Part shown: piece after piece, positions 55,430 through 64,000 of the stretch | Layout: each line of letters opens with the position of its first letter | Numbering within the stretch: the first letter of the stretch is position 1 | Source of the DNA: Pseudomonadales bacterium | Lineage (GTDB): Bacteria > Pseudomonadota > Gammaproteobacteria > Pseudomonadales > DC-out160 | Length of the DNA: 64,000 bases | Reading direction: 5' to 3' | Assembly: GCA_019090455.1 (NCBI GenBank) | Contig: JAHRWA010000104.1 | Coordinates: forward strand, 124,001-188,000 | Program-made: the position numbers and the translations under genes | Notes under the pieces: generated by a model | Told to the model about the DNA's origin: nothing | Database searches by the model: none | The model's input: only the letters and a program-made list of their open reading frames with translations

Positions 55430-56458
55430 ATGAGTAGTAGAATCCATCCTTTCCCATTTGTAAAAACTGTCATATTGAGCTGTGTCTTGTTCTTTCTTGT
55501 TGGTTGCACGATGGGGCCAGAAAGAAAAATACTCCCGACATTCAATAAGGAGCCTGTTAGCCAGAGGCGGATTGATCTCGGTAAAACTTTATTCTTTGAT
55601 AAAATTCTATCCCATGACAAGACCGTGTCTTGTGCCACCTGTCATCAGCCAGAGTATGGGTTTGCAGATCCCGTGGCTTTTTCCACAGGTGTCAGTAAGA
55701 AGCCGTTAGCTCGGCATACGCCTCATCTTTTTAATATATTTTCAAACAGCTCCTTTTTTTGGGACGGCCGTTCTCCGTCATTGGAGCATCAGGCGTTGCA
55801 GCCGATACCGAATGAGGATGAAATGGGGCTGCCTGTCAAAGAGATGGTTAAGCGTCTAAAGCAGGAGCCTCGCTATGTCACTGAATTCGGCGCTGTCTTT
55901 CCGCGCTCCGGGGTCACGGCTAAAAATGTCGGTATTGCTATCGCGGCTTTTGAGAGGACTATAGTGGCTGATAATACACCCTTTGATCGTTTTCAGAGCG
56001 GTGATACCAAAGCGCTGTCTGCCAGTGCAAAACGAGGGATGGATTTGTTTTTTGATAAAAAAACCAACTGCTCTAAATGCCATTCAGGCGATAACTTTAC
56101 CGACAGTGATTTTCACAACACCGGTCTTTTTGGGGAAGACTTGGGTCGAGCGACCGTGGACCGTCACGGTCAATTTCAGATGCGACCTTACCCCTTCTTC
56201 CATACTCAAAAAGCATTCAAGACACCGAGTCTACGCAATGTTTCATTGACGGCGCCCTATATGCACAATGGGGCTTTTAACACCTTAGAAGAGGTGATAG
56301 AAATTTATAATAAGGGTGGCCAAGATCCAGAAAGCTACGGCATCTCGTTAGATATTAAACCGCTAAGCCTAACTCAGCAGGAGATGAAGGATCTTGTCCT
56401 TTTTCTCAAAGAAGGTTTGTTGTCCCCGAATAAATTTAATGCCGCGATGACGCATTAA
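55430..56458 (+). CDS. Di-haem cytochrome c peroxidase (MauG/CcpA family) lipoprotein
   Basis: This 342-residue periplasmic protein carries two haem-c sites, CATCH (68-72) and CSKCH (214-218). A lipobox VGC with Cys26 indicates anchoring to a membrane. Family motifs include RRIDLGKTLFFDKILSHDKTVSC, FWDGRS and KTPSLRNVSLTAPYMHNG, the latter supplying a Met ligand region. It would reduce hydrogen peroxide with electrons from cytochromes or act as a MauG-type oxidase. It is followed 39 bases later by a sensor kinase gene. Confidence 0.92.
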   Translation: MSSRIHPFPFVKTVILSCVLFFLVGCTMGPERKILPTFNKEPVSQRRIDLGKTLFFDKILSHDKTVSCATCHQPEYGFADPVAFSTGVSKKPLARHTPHLFNIFSNSSFFWDGRSPSLEHQALQPIPNEDEMGLPVKEMVKRLKQEPRYVTEFGAVFPRSGVTAKNVGIAIAAFERTIVADNTPFDRFQSGDTKALSASAKRGMDLFFDKKTNCSKCHSGDNFTDSDFHNTGLFGEDLGRATVDRHGQFQMRPYPFFHTQKAFKTPSLRNVSLTAPYMHNGAFNTLEEVIEIYNKGGQDPESYGISLDIKPLSLTQQEMKDLVLFLKEGLLSPNKFNAAMTH

Positions 56459-56497
56459 CTAACGAGTATGATTTGTCTGGGATGAGATAAAAAAGAA

Positions 56498-58723
56498 ATG
56501 AGTATAAAGCTAAAATTTATTATTTCGTTATTCACTATTTTGATTATCTGTGGCGTGGGAGTGTTTCACACTAGCTCGGGCAGTAAAGAAATTATTATGG
56601 ACGTGACCAATGTCAAAGAGAGGATCTACCCCAAACTGAATGCCATTAAAGATCTTATTGAATATGTAAGATTGGTTCAAAAGACCAAAATGAACGCTCT
56701 GCGAGAGAAGGACGATGAATATGTAGAAGACATGGAAGAATACGTTTGGGCGTTTGATGCCATCATGGAAACCATTAATAGTGATATGTCTGACGCCACA
56801 CTGGTCGAATTTAGTCAACGACTTAAGACTTTTGTCTACCAACCTTTACCATTGGAAGAGACGCTTAGCGTCGAACAGACCAGAGAACTACGCGGAGCGA
56901 TTCTGGAAGAATCCAATACACTGATGATCGATATGGAGCAGTATCGCATTAATCGATACAACATATTTCAACAATCTCTTGACCACATTCGAGAACGCTC
57001 TTTGGGGTTTGAGAAACTCTCCATCGGTTTGTCAGGTGTTTTAATCTTGGTTGTTGCCATTACCTCTCTTGTTATGATTGGTATTGTTCGCAACATTCAA
57101 TCTTTGGTCAATAGCGCCAATTTATTATCAGACGGTGATTTAGTTAAACCTATTTCCCATTCATCTAAAGGAGAGCTTGGGTCGTTGCAGATTGCATTTG
57201 AGAAAATGCGCCTTCATTTGAAAGATTACATAGATAACTTGGATACCAAGGTGGTTGAAAGAACGCATCAGCTTTTGGTCGCCAAGCAGGAAATGGATGA
57301 CATTATGGGTGCCGTTGAAGAAGGGATCTTTACCTTTAATATGGATAAGAGTGTGAACGCCGAGCATTCTGTAAAAGCCAAAAGTTTATTTGATACGGCC
57401 ATTTTTGAGGAAAGCTCGCTGAAAAACCTGTTGGAGATGAATGCGAATCAACTGCAAGAATTTGATCTTTGGTTAAGTCTTTGCATGGATATGAAAAATC
57501 TGCCAAGGAAATGGGATATGTTTTCGAGGTTGAGTCCAGTGACGGAGATTTGCAAGTTGGAAGGCGAGAGTATCGTGGAGATAAACTATAGACCCATTAC
57601 CGTTGGAGACAAATTAACAAAGATAATGGTTTTAGCACGAGACATTACTCAAGAAAGGGCCACCGAAGTGGCGCTAGCTAAGAGTCAGCATGAGCAAGAA
57701 TCGATGATGCGTAGAGTTCTGGTTTTGCTCAATAGTGATAGCCAAGAGATTAAGGACTTTCTAGCGTATGCTGCGACACAGGTGGATGCTTATGAGAAAT
57801 ACAATGATATGCAAGCGCTAGTGGTAGACGTGGAAGCGCTATTTCGAGCGCTACATACGCTCAAGGGGCATTCAGGCACCTTGGGTTTTGACGACTTCGC
57901 AGAAAATATCGCAAGGGCTGAACATTTCTTGGATAAAATAAGAAAGAATGAAGCCTGCGAATTTAGCGAGTGGATAGAGAGTTTGCTGTTGGTGAGAGAA
58001 GAGCTGGATCATATTCTTGTTATGAGAGATAAAATATTCCGTCGTCAAAGGGATGATCGAATATCAATTGATAAGAATCTTTATGACGAAATGCTTAAAC
58101 GAGTGCAAGGAGGCCGGGCATATTCCAATTTAGAGATGGCCACGATGCTCGGCGAATTAAGTATGCAGCCCTTTGACAGCTATTGTGAAAAATACCGAAA
58201 GTTAGTCAAACGCTTTTCAAACAGTCTGGATAAACCCATAGATGATCTGGTGGTTGAAACCCCCGATAAAATGATACACCGATCGCAGATGAAAAAAATT
58301 GATGATGCGGTGGTGCATATTATTCGCAACGCGATCGATCATGGTATTGAAGATGAAGAAACACGCGAGGATAAGAAAAAGGGGCCAGGTAAAATAGGGC
58401 TGTCTCTTTTTTCGGAAAATGGAGATATGACTATCACTATTAGTGACGATGGTGCGGGCGTAGATCCAGACAAGATAGCTGCAATAGCGATTAAAAAGAA
58501 TATTATTCACATGGAAGAGTGCAATGCGCTCAGCAATGATGAGAAAATAAATCTCATTTTTGCCGCTGGTGTAACCGGTACGAGCGAAGTCAGCGAGCTC
58601 AGTGGTCGCGGTGTGGGAATGGATGCGGTTTCCGATATTATGAAGGAGCTGGGCGGGGATGTTAGATTGAACAGTACGCTAGGGATGGGCACGACCTTTA
58701 CTTTGCGTTTTCCTATGCAATGA
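56498..58723 (+). CDS. Membrane-bound CheA-like sensor kinase with HPt domain
   Basis: This 741-residue protein has an N-terminal helix, a periplasmic four-helix-type sensor (about 30-180), a second helix (about 183-203), HAMP (about 205-255) and a PAS-like region (about 265-390). An HPt domain has the phospho-accepting His453 in HTLKGHSGTLGF. The CheA-type ATPase domain has HIIRNAIDHGIE, DDGAGVD and GRGVGMDAV. There is no CheW-like domain and no HisKA. It probably autophosphorylates on the HPt His and passes the phosphate to a separate receiver. It ends two bases from the convergent hybrid kinase. Confidence 0.85.
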   Translation: MSIKLKFIISLFTILIICGVGVFHTSSGSKEIIMDVTNVKERIYPKLNAIKDLIEYVRLVQKTKMNALREKDDEYVEDMEEYVWAFDAIMETINSDMSDATLVEFSQRLKTFVYQPLPLEETLSVEQTRELRGAILEESNTLMIDMEQYRINRYNIFQQSLDHIRERSLGFEKLSIGLSGVLILVVAITSLVMIGIVRNIQSLVNSANLLSDGDLVKPISHSSKGELGSLQIAFEKMRLHLKDYIDNLDTKVVERTHQLLVAKQEMDDIMGAVEEGIFTFNMDKSVNAEHSVKAKSLFDTAIFEESSLKNLLEMNANQLQEFDLWLSLCMDMKNLPRKWDMFSRLSPVTEICKLEGESIVEINYRPITVGDKLTKIMVLARDITQERATEVALAKSQHEQESMMRRVLVLLNSDSQEIKDFLAYAATQVDAYEKYNDMQALVVDVEALFRALHTLKGHSGTLGFDDFAENIARAEHFLDKIRKNEACEFSEWIESLLLVREELDHILVMRDKIFRRQRDDRISIDKNLYDEMLKRVQGGRAYSNLEMATMLGELSMQPFDSYCEKYRKLVKRFSNSLDKPIDDLVVETPDKMIHRSQMKKIDDAVVHIIRNAIDHGIEDEETREDKKKGPGKIGLSLFSENGDMTITISDDGAGVDPDKIAAIAIKKNIIHMEECNALSNDEKINLIFAAGVTGTSEVSELSGRGVGMDAVSDIMKELGGDVRLNSTLGMGTTFTLRFPMQ

Positions 58724-58725
58724 GC

Positions 58726-60447
58726 CTACAGGCTAGGGAAGAGTGAACCTATCTTTGTTCTTAGTAAGCATACATCAATGGGCTTGGAGATAAAGTCGTT
58801 CATACCTGCATTTAGGCAGGCCCATTCATCTGTTTTGTAGGCACAGGCTGTCATCGCTAAAATGGGGGTTTTAATGCCAAGTTCACGGATGTTCTTGGTA
58901 GCCTCTAAGCCATGCATAATGGGCATTTGCATATCCATACAGATAAGATCAAAACGGGATTCTTTCATGGCGTCTACTGCCGCTTTTCCGTTTTCGACTA
59001 AAGTCACTTTGTGGCCCATTTCTTCGAGCATGTATGCTTGTAATTTTTGATTTAGGATATTGTCTTCTGCCACTAAAATGTTCAAACAGAGTTCGTTGAC
59101 ATCTTGACCTTCGTTGGAGCATGTTTCTATATCAGAACAACCGTCATTGTTTTTTAGAGCGGGCACAGATATGGCAGGTTCAGTTATGGCGGGTTCAGTT
59201 GTGGCGGGTGCACTGAGTTTTTCATTTGATTTGATTAAGGCGGTTTTCGACTTTTTCAAATTCAATGTAAATGAAAAGCAAGAGCCCTCGCCGATTGTGC
59301 TTGTCACCATTATTTGGCTTTCTAGAGCTTCAACGAGTTTTTTGACTATCGACAAGCCTAGTCCTGTACCGCCATATTTACGGGTTGTACTGTTGTCGGC
59401 TTGCCTAAAGGGATCAAATATAAAGTTGATTTGTTCCTCAGAGATACCGATACCCGTATCGTGAATTTCAAAATGAATACTGATATCTTCATCGCTTTCA
59501 TTCGAAGTTGATATCCGAATGCTAACTTGACCCTTTTGGGTAAACTTAAATGCGTTGCCTACAAGGTTCATTAATATTTGTCGTAAGCGGACTGGGTCAG
59601 AATATATCTGAACGTCATTATCGGGGATATCAAACGAGAGCTGTATCGACGTGTCGATCACTTTTGGCCTAAATGTATCGATAACATCTTTGGCAAGCTC
59701 TTCTAGGGAGAAATCAATGTTTTCTAATTCAATGCGCTTGGCTTCAATTTTTGAGAGGTCTAGAATATCGTTGATCAGTGTCAGCAGGGAGGCGGAACAC
59801 TGCTTAACGATATTAAGTGCTTCGACTTGTCGCTTGTCTAGTTTTGACCTCAATACTATTTCAGTAAAACCTATTATCCCATTCATTGGTGTGCGCAGTT
59901 CATGAGACATATTGGCTAGGAATTCTGTTTTGGCTCTATTCGCTGATTCAGCTTCTAGTTTGGCTTTTTGTAATGCATTTTTCTGAAGTTTCAGCTTTTG
60001 GTACATTTTTTTTGCATCTTGCAAGGACGCTTCTTGTGCTTGTTTGGTAATAAGAAAATCTGAAATTCCATCATGAGCAGGGAAGTCCGAAAAAGTCAGT
60101 CCCATCTCTTGCATGGATTCGATGCTTCTCACCACGGGAGACCACAAAAGCAGGCCACCTTGCTCATCTATCAGCAGTTGCCCTCTAAATTGTTGAGCTG
60201 TTAAGCACAGTTCGGCCACCAGTAGACCGCCGGATACAGTGCCTAATTCTTCTAGTGTTGGAGAATCCTCCGCTGGTAGTATCCAGTTAAAATAGTCATA
60301 AAAACAGTGGCCTGATTCAAGATCTGGGCACAGCTTCGCAATAGCATCTCCTAATTGCTGTATTTTAAAATGATGATCTACAGCGATGTGAAAAGGAAAG
60401 GCCTGTTCAAACTGTGTCTCTGAAAGTGTCCGCTTGGCTACAGGCAT
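58726..60447 (-). CDS. H-NOX-associated hybrid histidine kinase (HNOBA-HK-REC)
   Basis: This 573-residue cytoplasmic kinase starts with a haem-NO-binding-associated (HNOBA) domain ([20 protein letters not shown], to about residue 135). A coiled coil follows, then HisKA with [12 protein letters not shown] and HATPase_c with [16 protein letters not shown] and GTGLGL. A Thr/Pro-rich linker with short repeats precedes the receiver domain ([23 protein letters not shown]). It has no HPt domain of its own. The gene starts two bases after the H-NOX gene. In related bacteria NO bound to H-NOX inhibits such kinases and alters biofilm formation. Confidence 0.92.
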   Translation of the reverse strand: MPVAKRTLSETQFEQAFPFHIAVDHHFKIQQLGDAIAKLCPDLESGHCFYDYFNWILPAEDSPTLEELGTVSGGLLVAELCLTAQQFRGQLLIDEQGGLLLWSPVVRSIESMQEMGLTFSDFPAHDGISDFLITKQAQEASLQDAKKMYQKLKLQKNALQKAKLEAESANRAKTEFLANMSHELRTPMNGIIGFTEIVLRSKLDKRQVEALNIVKQCSASLLTLINDILDLSKIEAKRIELENIDFSLEELAKDVIDTFRPKVIDTSIQLSFDIPDNDVQIYSDPVRLRQILMNLVGNAFKFTQKGQVSIRISTSNESDEDISIHFEIHDTGIGISEEQINFIFDPFRQADNSTTRKYGGTGLGLSIVKKLVEALESQIMVTSTIGEGSCFSFTLNLKKSKTALIKSNEKLSAPATTEPAITEPAISVPALKNNDGCSDIETCSNEGQDVNELCLNILVAEDNILNQKLQAYMLEEMGHKVTLVENGKAAVDAMKESRFDLICMDMQMPIMHGLEATKNIRELGIKTPILAMTACAYKTDEWACLNAGMNDFISKPIDVCLLRTKIGSLFPSL

Positions 60448-60449
60448 TT

Positions 60450-60992
60450 TTAAAGAGTGACTAAAAAGCTATCGTGTTCCGCACTATGGATGCGTTGTTC
60501 GACCGGCTCAATTTTCAATTCCTGATTAAAGCGTTTACCTAAACCTTTGAGTAAGCCTTGCATCATAGGGGCTAGGCCTTCGCGCTCGCTATAATAGTGA
60601 ACCAGCCATTGGTTATCCGCTTTTATTTCTACCTTGAACCTGGGAGGAGTCAGAGCAGGAAAATTGATTGCAACTCTGCCATGTAGGTTGCTTAGATTAC
60701 TTAAGAACTCGCCTATGGTGTTACCCCCCATATCTAGCATCGCGCCATAACCTTGCTCCGCAGTGTAGCTAATCCAGTATTCTCCAAAAGTTTCAAGAAT
60801 GGTGACGGCAGGTAGCTCCAGTACTTCTGAGGCGGCTCCCACTAAGTTATAAGTGATCGAGTCATCATAGGCATCCATACTCACAAACATATCTTCTTCG
60901 ATGCCTGACTTCTCTAGAATTTGTTCCCAAGCTTCGTCCCCAAAATTAGAAACAACTAATTGATTAACTGCTTTATTGACTAAGCCGTACAT
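60450..60992 (-). CDS. H-NOX haem nitric-oxide sensor
   Basis: This 180-residue cytoplasmic gas sensor has the H-NOX hallmarks: proximal His104 in NLHGRV, conserved prolines in ALTPPRF and the haem-propionate motif YxSxR (Tyr133, Ser135, Arg137). The position of the distal tyrosine of O2-binding H-NOX proteins is not Tyr here (it aligns near Pro142), pointing to NO selectivity. GAGG lies seven bases before the ATG. It is in one transcription unit with the HNOBA hybrid kinase. Confidence 0.94.
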   Translation of the reverse strand: MYGLVNKAVNQLVVSNFGDEAWEQILEKSGIEEDMFVSMDAYDDSITYNLVGAASEVLELPAVTILETFGEYWISYTAEQGYGAMLDMGGNTIGEFLSNLSNLHGRVAINFPALTPPRFKVEIKADNQWLVHYYSEREGLAPMMQGLLKGLGKRFNQELKIEPVEQRIHSAEHDSFLVTL

Positions 60993-61025
60993 GTTGCTAC
61001 CTCACAATTGATACCGCGCCGAATT

Positions 61026-61057
61026 ATTCCAGAGACTTCACCGATTCCAGAGACTTC
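61026..61057 (+). repeat. 18-base-period duplication upstream of H-NOX
   Basis: ATTCCAGAGACTTC occurs at 61026-61039 and 61044-61057, 18 bases apart, 34-65 bases before the H-NOX start on the opposite strand. Confidence 0.85.
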
Positions 61058-61381
61058 TCCTATTTCAGCTACACCAACTGCTGAAGGTAAGGCTTCCTAA
61101 TTAAGTGTAGCTGGAAATGTTCAGGTTTCGGCCGTGTAATTTGAGTTTTACTCGGATTTGAATGGGTAAGAAATCGGATTAATGCAGGCCTGTTTTCTGT
61201 GAATTATGGGTTTCATTTATATTTTAAAAAATTCATGCACTCTAAAAATTAATGATTATCTAAGCCTATAGTAAGACTGGAATTTTTCATTTTACCTCTT
61301 CTCTTGTAGGTTGAAAAAATAGAGGTGCTAATAATTGGAAATATCTGTTTTGGCGATTTACGTGAAGACTAAATGGGAACA

Positions 61382-61427
61382 AAACTATTAGCTTTATTTT
61401 AATGGTATTTTCAAAAGCTAATAGTTT
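61382..61427 (-). terminator. 14-bp inverted repeat below the DUF2339 gene
   Basis: AAACTATTAGCTTT (61382-61395) and AAAGCTAATAGTTT (61414-61427) are perfectly complementary, with an 18-base loop. It lies about 90 bases below the DUF2339 stop and may end that transcript, though the stem is AT-rich and the loop is long. An operator is an alternative. Confidence 0.45.
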
Positions 61428-61518
61428 ATGGCCAAAAGTAATAAAGGCATTTCGTATAGACATAAACGCAATGAGCGATAGGGGCAAGCTACATGAAGCC
61501 TTTAGATCTTAGTGTTTT

Positions 61519-64000
61519 TTACAGACTCATTGAACGATTGCCTTCCTCCGTCTGTCCAGACCGCTGCATCAATTTTTGATATTGATAGGCAGCGGCCAAT
61601 AAGCACGCGCCAATTAACATAAAGACGATGATTTTTTGAAGCAATGAGAAATCATTCATATCCCAAAATAATATTTTCAACGCGGAGACTATATACGTGG
61701 ACACGGAGAGCCAGATTAATTTTTTCATTTTTGGCTTGGTGGTTTGAAAAAGAATGATAGTGGCGTGTACGACTAGAGAAAAAGAAATAATCGGCCCAAG
61801 CATAGTAGAAAAAAGTTGAGTTAATATGGCGATGTAAGCCGGAATGCTAATGAGATTGAAAGCCCATAAGCTGACAAGATTTCCTCGTGTGCGCATCCAT
61901 ACTGCTCTGGCCTGGGTGCTATTACGATGGACTGTTAATGCGGCACAAAAGATGGCTGATCCATTGAGAAGTATAGTCAGTAGGGCTCGACTAATTTGAT
62001 CTGAATTCTGGAATACCATCCAAACGGAATTCATCGTCATCAAGAAAAATAATGTGAAGATAGAGCCATATACTAATATCAGATTCGTGCGCAGCGGTGC
62101 CAGAACGGGTCGATAATAAAAGAGCCCAGTAAAATAGATTAAGGTTGCCAAAAGGGCAGCTGATTCGTTGCTGGTCGCTCCGTAGGTAATAATAAAGACA
62201 GCGGCAGCATAGTAGTAGATGCCCCAAGAATAGATAGGTTGTAGCGCCTTATGACATGATGCCAAAGCATATTTACCTATGGGTACTCTCCGAAGGCCTT
62301 GTCCCAACCATCCGACGATAAGGAAAAAAACCATTCCCGCAAGTAAAGCGCTGAGCGCATTACCTTGCCAATCGTCAAATTCTGCTAACCAGCAAGAATA
62401 GATTGCCGTGGCACTAGCCGCTACGATCAAAAGTCGCATCTCTAGCTTTAATACAGGTTCTTGAAATCGGTGGTATAAGAACAATGCGATCGTACTGGAG
62501 CCCCATAACACTACCGGCAAATAGTCACTGTGTTGGCGTAACACACTGGGTAAGAAAAACACGGGTATTAAGCAATAAAATAAGAGACGCATGTTTTCCG
62601 TCAAACCTGAGCGAGTGCTATGACGATAAAACCGTTGATAAAATTCGGCTATTAACCACAAGCTAAGAAAAGCTTCCACTCTGGCAACCTGCCCATAAAT
62701 ACTCTGCTCTGAGAAATGAAAGTTACCCGTTTTTACTGCGCTCACTATTAGGGGAATTGCGAGTAAGCCGTAATGCCCCAGTCCCAATACTTCGGTCCAA
62801 AACAGTTCTTTTTCTCGGGCCCGCCAGATAAGAAAGAACAGCGGTACAATTGCTAACAGCCACATACCGAGAGGCCATAAAATACCGACGCTTAGCAAAA
62901 AGCTAGCGGAAAGTAACACTGATAATAAATTCTCAAGAAAGACAGTGAGTCTCATCTCAGTGGCAGTTAATGTTTCTCTATTTCGCTCCATCAGTAAAAC
63001 GGCGAAATATGTCAGGCAAGTTATCGCGATTAAATTACCCCAGCCAGTGCCGAGATTTAACGCCAATAATTCCGCAGTGGGCACGATTGAATTGATAACC
63101 CACTGGGTTACTTGTAGTCCTACTGCTAGAAGCGAGAACAGCAGTGCAATATATCCTTCTATTCTCACGCTAGTGAGTTGAAACTTGCTTCCCAAATAAA
63201 TCAACATCAAGCCCTCAAGACACCAGATAATGCCTCTCATTTCTGGGCTACTGAGGACCAATATGCCCACACCCATAAACAAACCCGCGTGTAGTAAGGC
63301 AATGGCCTGTAACGCTCGGGATTCGTCGCTGAGGGGTGAATAATTGAATAAGGTTTTAGGCAATAAAAATACAGCAATCCAGGGAAGGGTATTCAGTAAA
63401 TAAAGGACGCCTAATGTACGGCTATCCAGGATCATGTTTTGCGTCACAAACAAAATAAAGATGATGTTGGATGTTACGATGATTAATCGAGTTCGGTTTA
63501 TTCCCTCGGTAGGGCTTAGACCCTGCAATGCATAATGAGCAAAGGCATAGAAAAATCCATGAATAATGGCAATTGAAATTAAGCTTTGAGTCAGCGATAC
63601 ACTTTGATAATCCAAGGTCGCATGGCCAATTGAAATTTCAATCATCGCAAAACACAGTCCCATGCAAAGAAGCGCTAGGGGCTGCCAATGGATACGTTGG
63701 GATAAACGTAGCGTGGCTATGGCTAATATTAATAGGTAGCTCAAATAAAGCTGTGGAGACTGATCAACATGATTCATCACCAAAGGAAGTGTCGCACCTC
63801 CCACTAAAGTAACGATGGCCACAATGCGCGTTACAAAAAGCAGCGACAGGACATAAGCCGTTGCCGTGACCGTGGCCAAAATAATAAATCCCATTAGGTC
63901 GGGGACTAACTGGTAATACGGTCCAGCGAAATAGGCACAGAGATAAAGTAGAATCACGCCTAGCGCAATCAGACCTGAACCATACTCCGCCATATCTTTG
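61519..64000 (-). CDS. DUF2339 polytopic membrane protein, 5' partial
   Basis: This very hydrophobic protein has more than twenty predicted membrane helices over at least 824 residues and fits the DUF2339 family. The first visible part (YGSGLIALGVILLYLCAYFA...LVGGATLPLVM) corresponds to the region after the N-terminal helices of that family. The frame is open to the right edge of the window, so the gene begins outside and the ATG at 63993 is probably internal. Function is unknown. A basic, Gln-rich tail (YQYQKLMQRSGQTEEGNRSMSL) ends the protein. Confidence 0.82.
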   Translation of the reverse strand, partial: KDMAEYGSGLIALGVILLYLCAYFAGPYYQLVPDLMGFIILATVTATAYVLSLLFVTRIVAIVTLVGGATLPLVMNHVDQSPQLYLSYLLILAIATLRLSQRIHWQPLALLCMGLCFAMIEISIGHATLDYQSVSLTQSLISIAIIHGFFYAFAHYALQGLSPTEGINRTRLIIVTSNIIFILFVTQNMILDSRTLGVLYLLNTLPWIAVFLLPKTLFNYSPLSDESRALQAIALLHAGLFMGVGILVLSSPEMRGIIWCLEGLMLIYLGSKFQLTSVRIEGYIALLFSLLAVGLQVTQWVINSIVPTAELLALNLGTGWGNLIAITCLTYFAVLLMERNRETLTATEMRLTVFLENLLSVLLSASFLLSVGILWPLGMWLLAIVPLFFLIWRAREKELFWTEVLGLGHYGLLAIPLIVSAVKTGNFHFSEQSIYGQVARVEAFLSLWLIAEFYQRFYRHSTRSGLTENMRLLFYCLIPVFFLPSVLRQHSDYLPVVLWGSSTIALFLYHRFQEPVLKLEMRLLIVAASATAIYSCWLAEFDDWQGNALSALLAGMVFFLIVGWLGQGLRRVPIGKYALASCHKALQPIYSWGIYYYAAAVFIITYGATSNESAALLATLIYFTGLFYYRPVLAPLRTNLILVYGSIFTLFFLMTMNSVWMVFQNSDQISRALLTILLNGSAIFCAALTVHRNSTQARAVWMRTRGNLVSLWAFNLISIPAYIAILTQLFSTMLGPIISFSLVVHATIILFQTTKPKMKKLIWLSVSTYIVSALKILFWDMNDFSLLQKIIVFMLIGACLLAAAYQYQKLMQRSGQTEEGNRSMSL

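Larger units (their letters stand above)
60993..61518. other. Gene-free region between H-NOX and DUF2339 genes
   Basis: This 526-base AT-rich region carries no credible gene; a 66-codon minus-strand frame (61287-61487) lacks support. It holds an 18-base-period duplication near the H-NOX start (61026-61057) and a long inverted repeat (61382-61427). The H-NOX promoter should lie just above 60993 on the minus strand; no clear elements were recognised. Confidence 0.55.

Noticed and set aside
1-64000. CRISPR arrays, insertion sequences, prophage, tRNA or rRNA genes
   Set aside because: No regularly spaced repeats with unique spacers, transposase or integrase frames, or recognisable RNA genes were seen.

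Overview
The window looks like part of the chromosome of a free-living, flagellated or pilus-bearing, probably marine gammaproteobacterium of the Oceanospirillales/Cellvibrionales/Pseudomonas-like kind. The evidence is conserved gene order: glnA-DUF4124-ntrB-ntrC beside typA; pip-dtd; zapE-DUF971-ubiE-ubiJ-ubiB-hisE-tatABC; and a mannose-sensitive haemagglutinin (MSHA) type IV pilus locus. No rRNA, tRNA, insertion sequence, prophage or CRISPR array was seen, and base composition looks even throughout.

Layout. 1-9008 (+): MSHA pilus assembly genes mshI (5' end outside the window), mshJ, mshE, mshG, then pilin-like genes mshB, mshA, mshC, mshD, mshO, mshP; mshK/L/M/N, mshF and mshQ are not at their usual places. 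9070-16591 (-): a 7TMR-DISM receptor with a degenerate kinase core, then the nitrogen-control cluster ntrC, ntrB, a DUF4124 protein and glnA. 16981-18317 (-): a TusA-like protein and a PP-loop tRNA thiolase-like enzyme, divergent from typA (18494-20329). 20348-20437: a nested stem structure followed by a large LRR lipoprotein. 23046-26757 (+): pip, dtd and a DeaD-type RNA helicase. 26859-34010 (-): tatC, tatB, tatA, hisE, ubiB, ubiJ, ubiE, DUF971, zapE.

34426-36776 (+): a PEP-CTERM protein behind a sigma-54-type promoter, a small secreted protein and a dienelactone-hydrolase-family protein. 36842-48045: a probable export island, with an HD-domain gene and RND exporter 1 on the minus strand, then a LysR regulator, a DUF1302 outer-membrane protein, a DUF1329 protein, a YCF48/BNR-like protein and RND exporter 2 on the plus strand. 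48099-51228: an alpha/beta hydrolase, an unusual J-domain/zinc-ribbon/PilZ protein and a membrane protein with an HExxH motif.

51361-60992 is rich in signalling genes: a chemoreceptor, a beta-barrel/PstS-like pair, a di-haem cytochrome c peroxidase, a membrane-bound CheA-like kinase with an HPt domain, and a convergent H-NOX gas sensor plus its HNOBA hybrid kinase. The window ends inside a DUF2339 polytopic membrane protein on the minus strand.

A theme is surface attachment controlled by cyclic di-GMP and gas: MshE has an MshEN domain, the J-domain protein has PilZ motifs, and H-NOX kinases in related bacteria control biofilm formation. That link is an inference; no GGDEF or EAL gene lies in the window.
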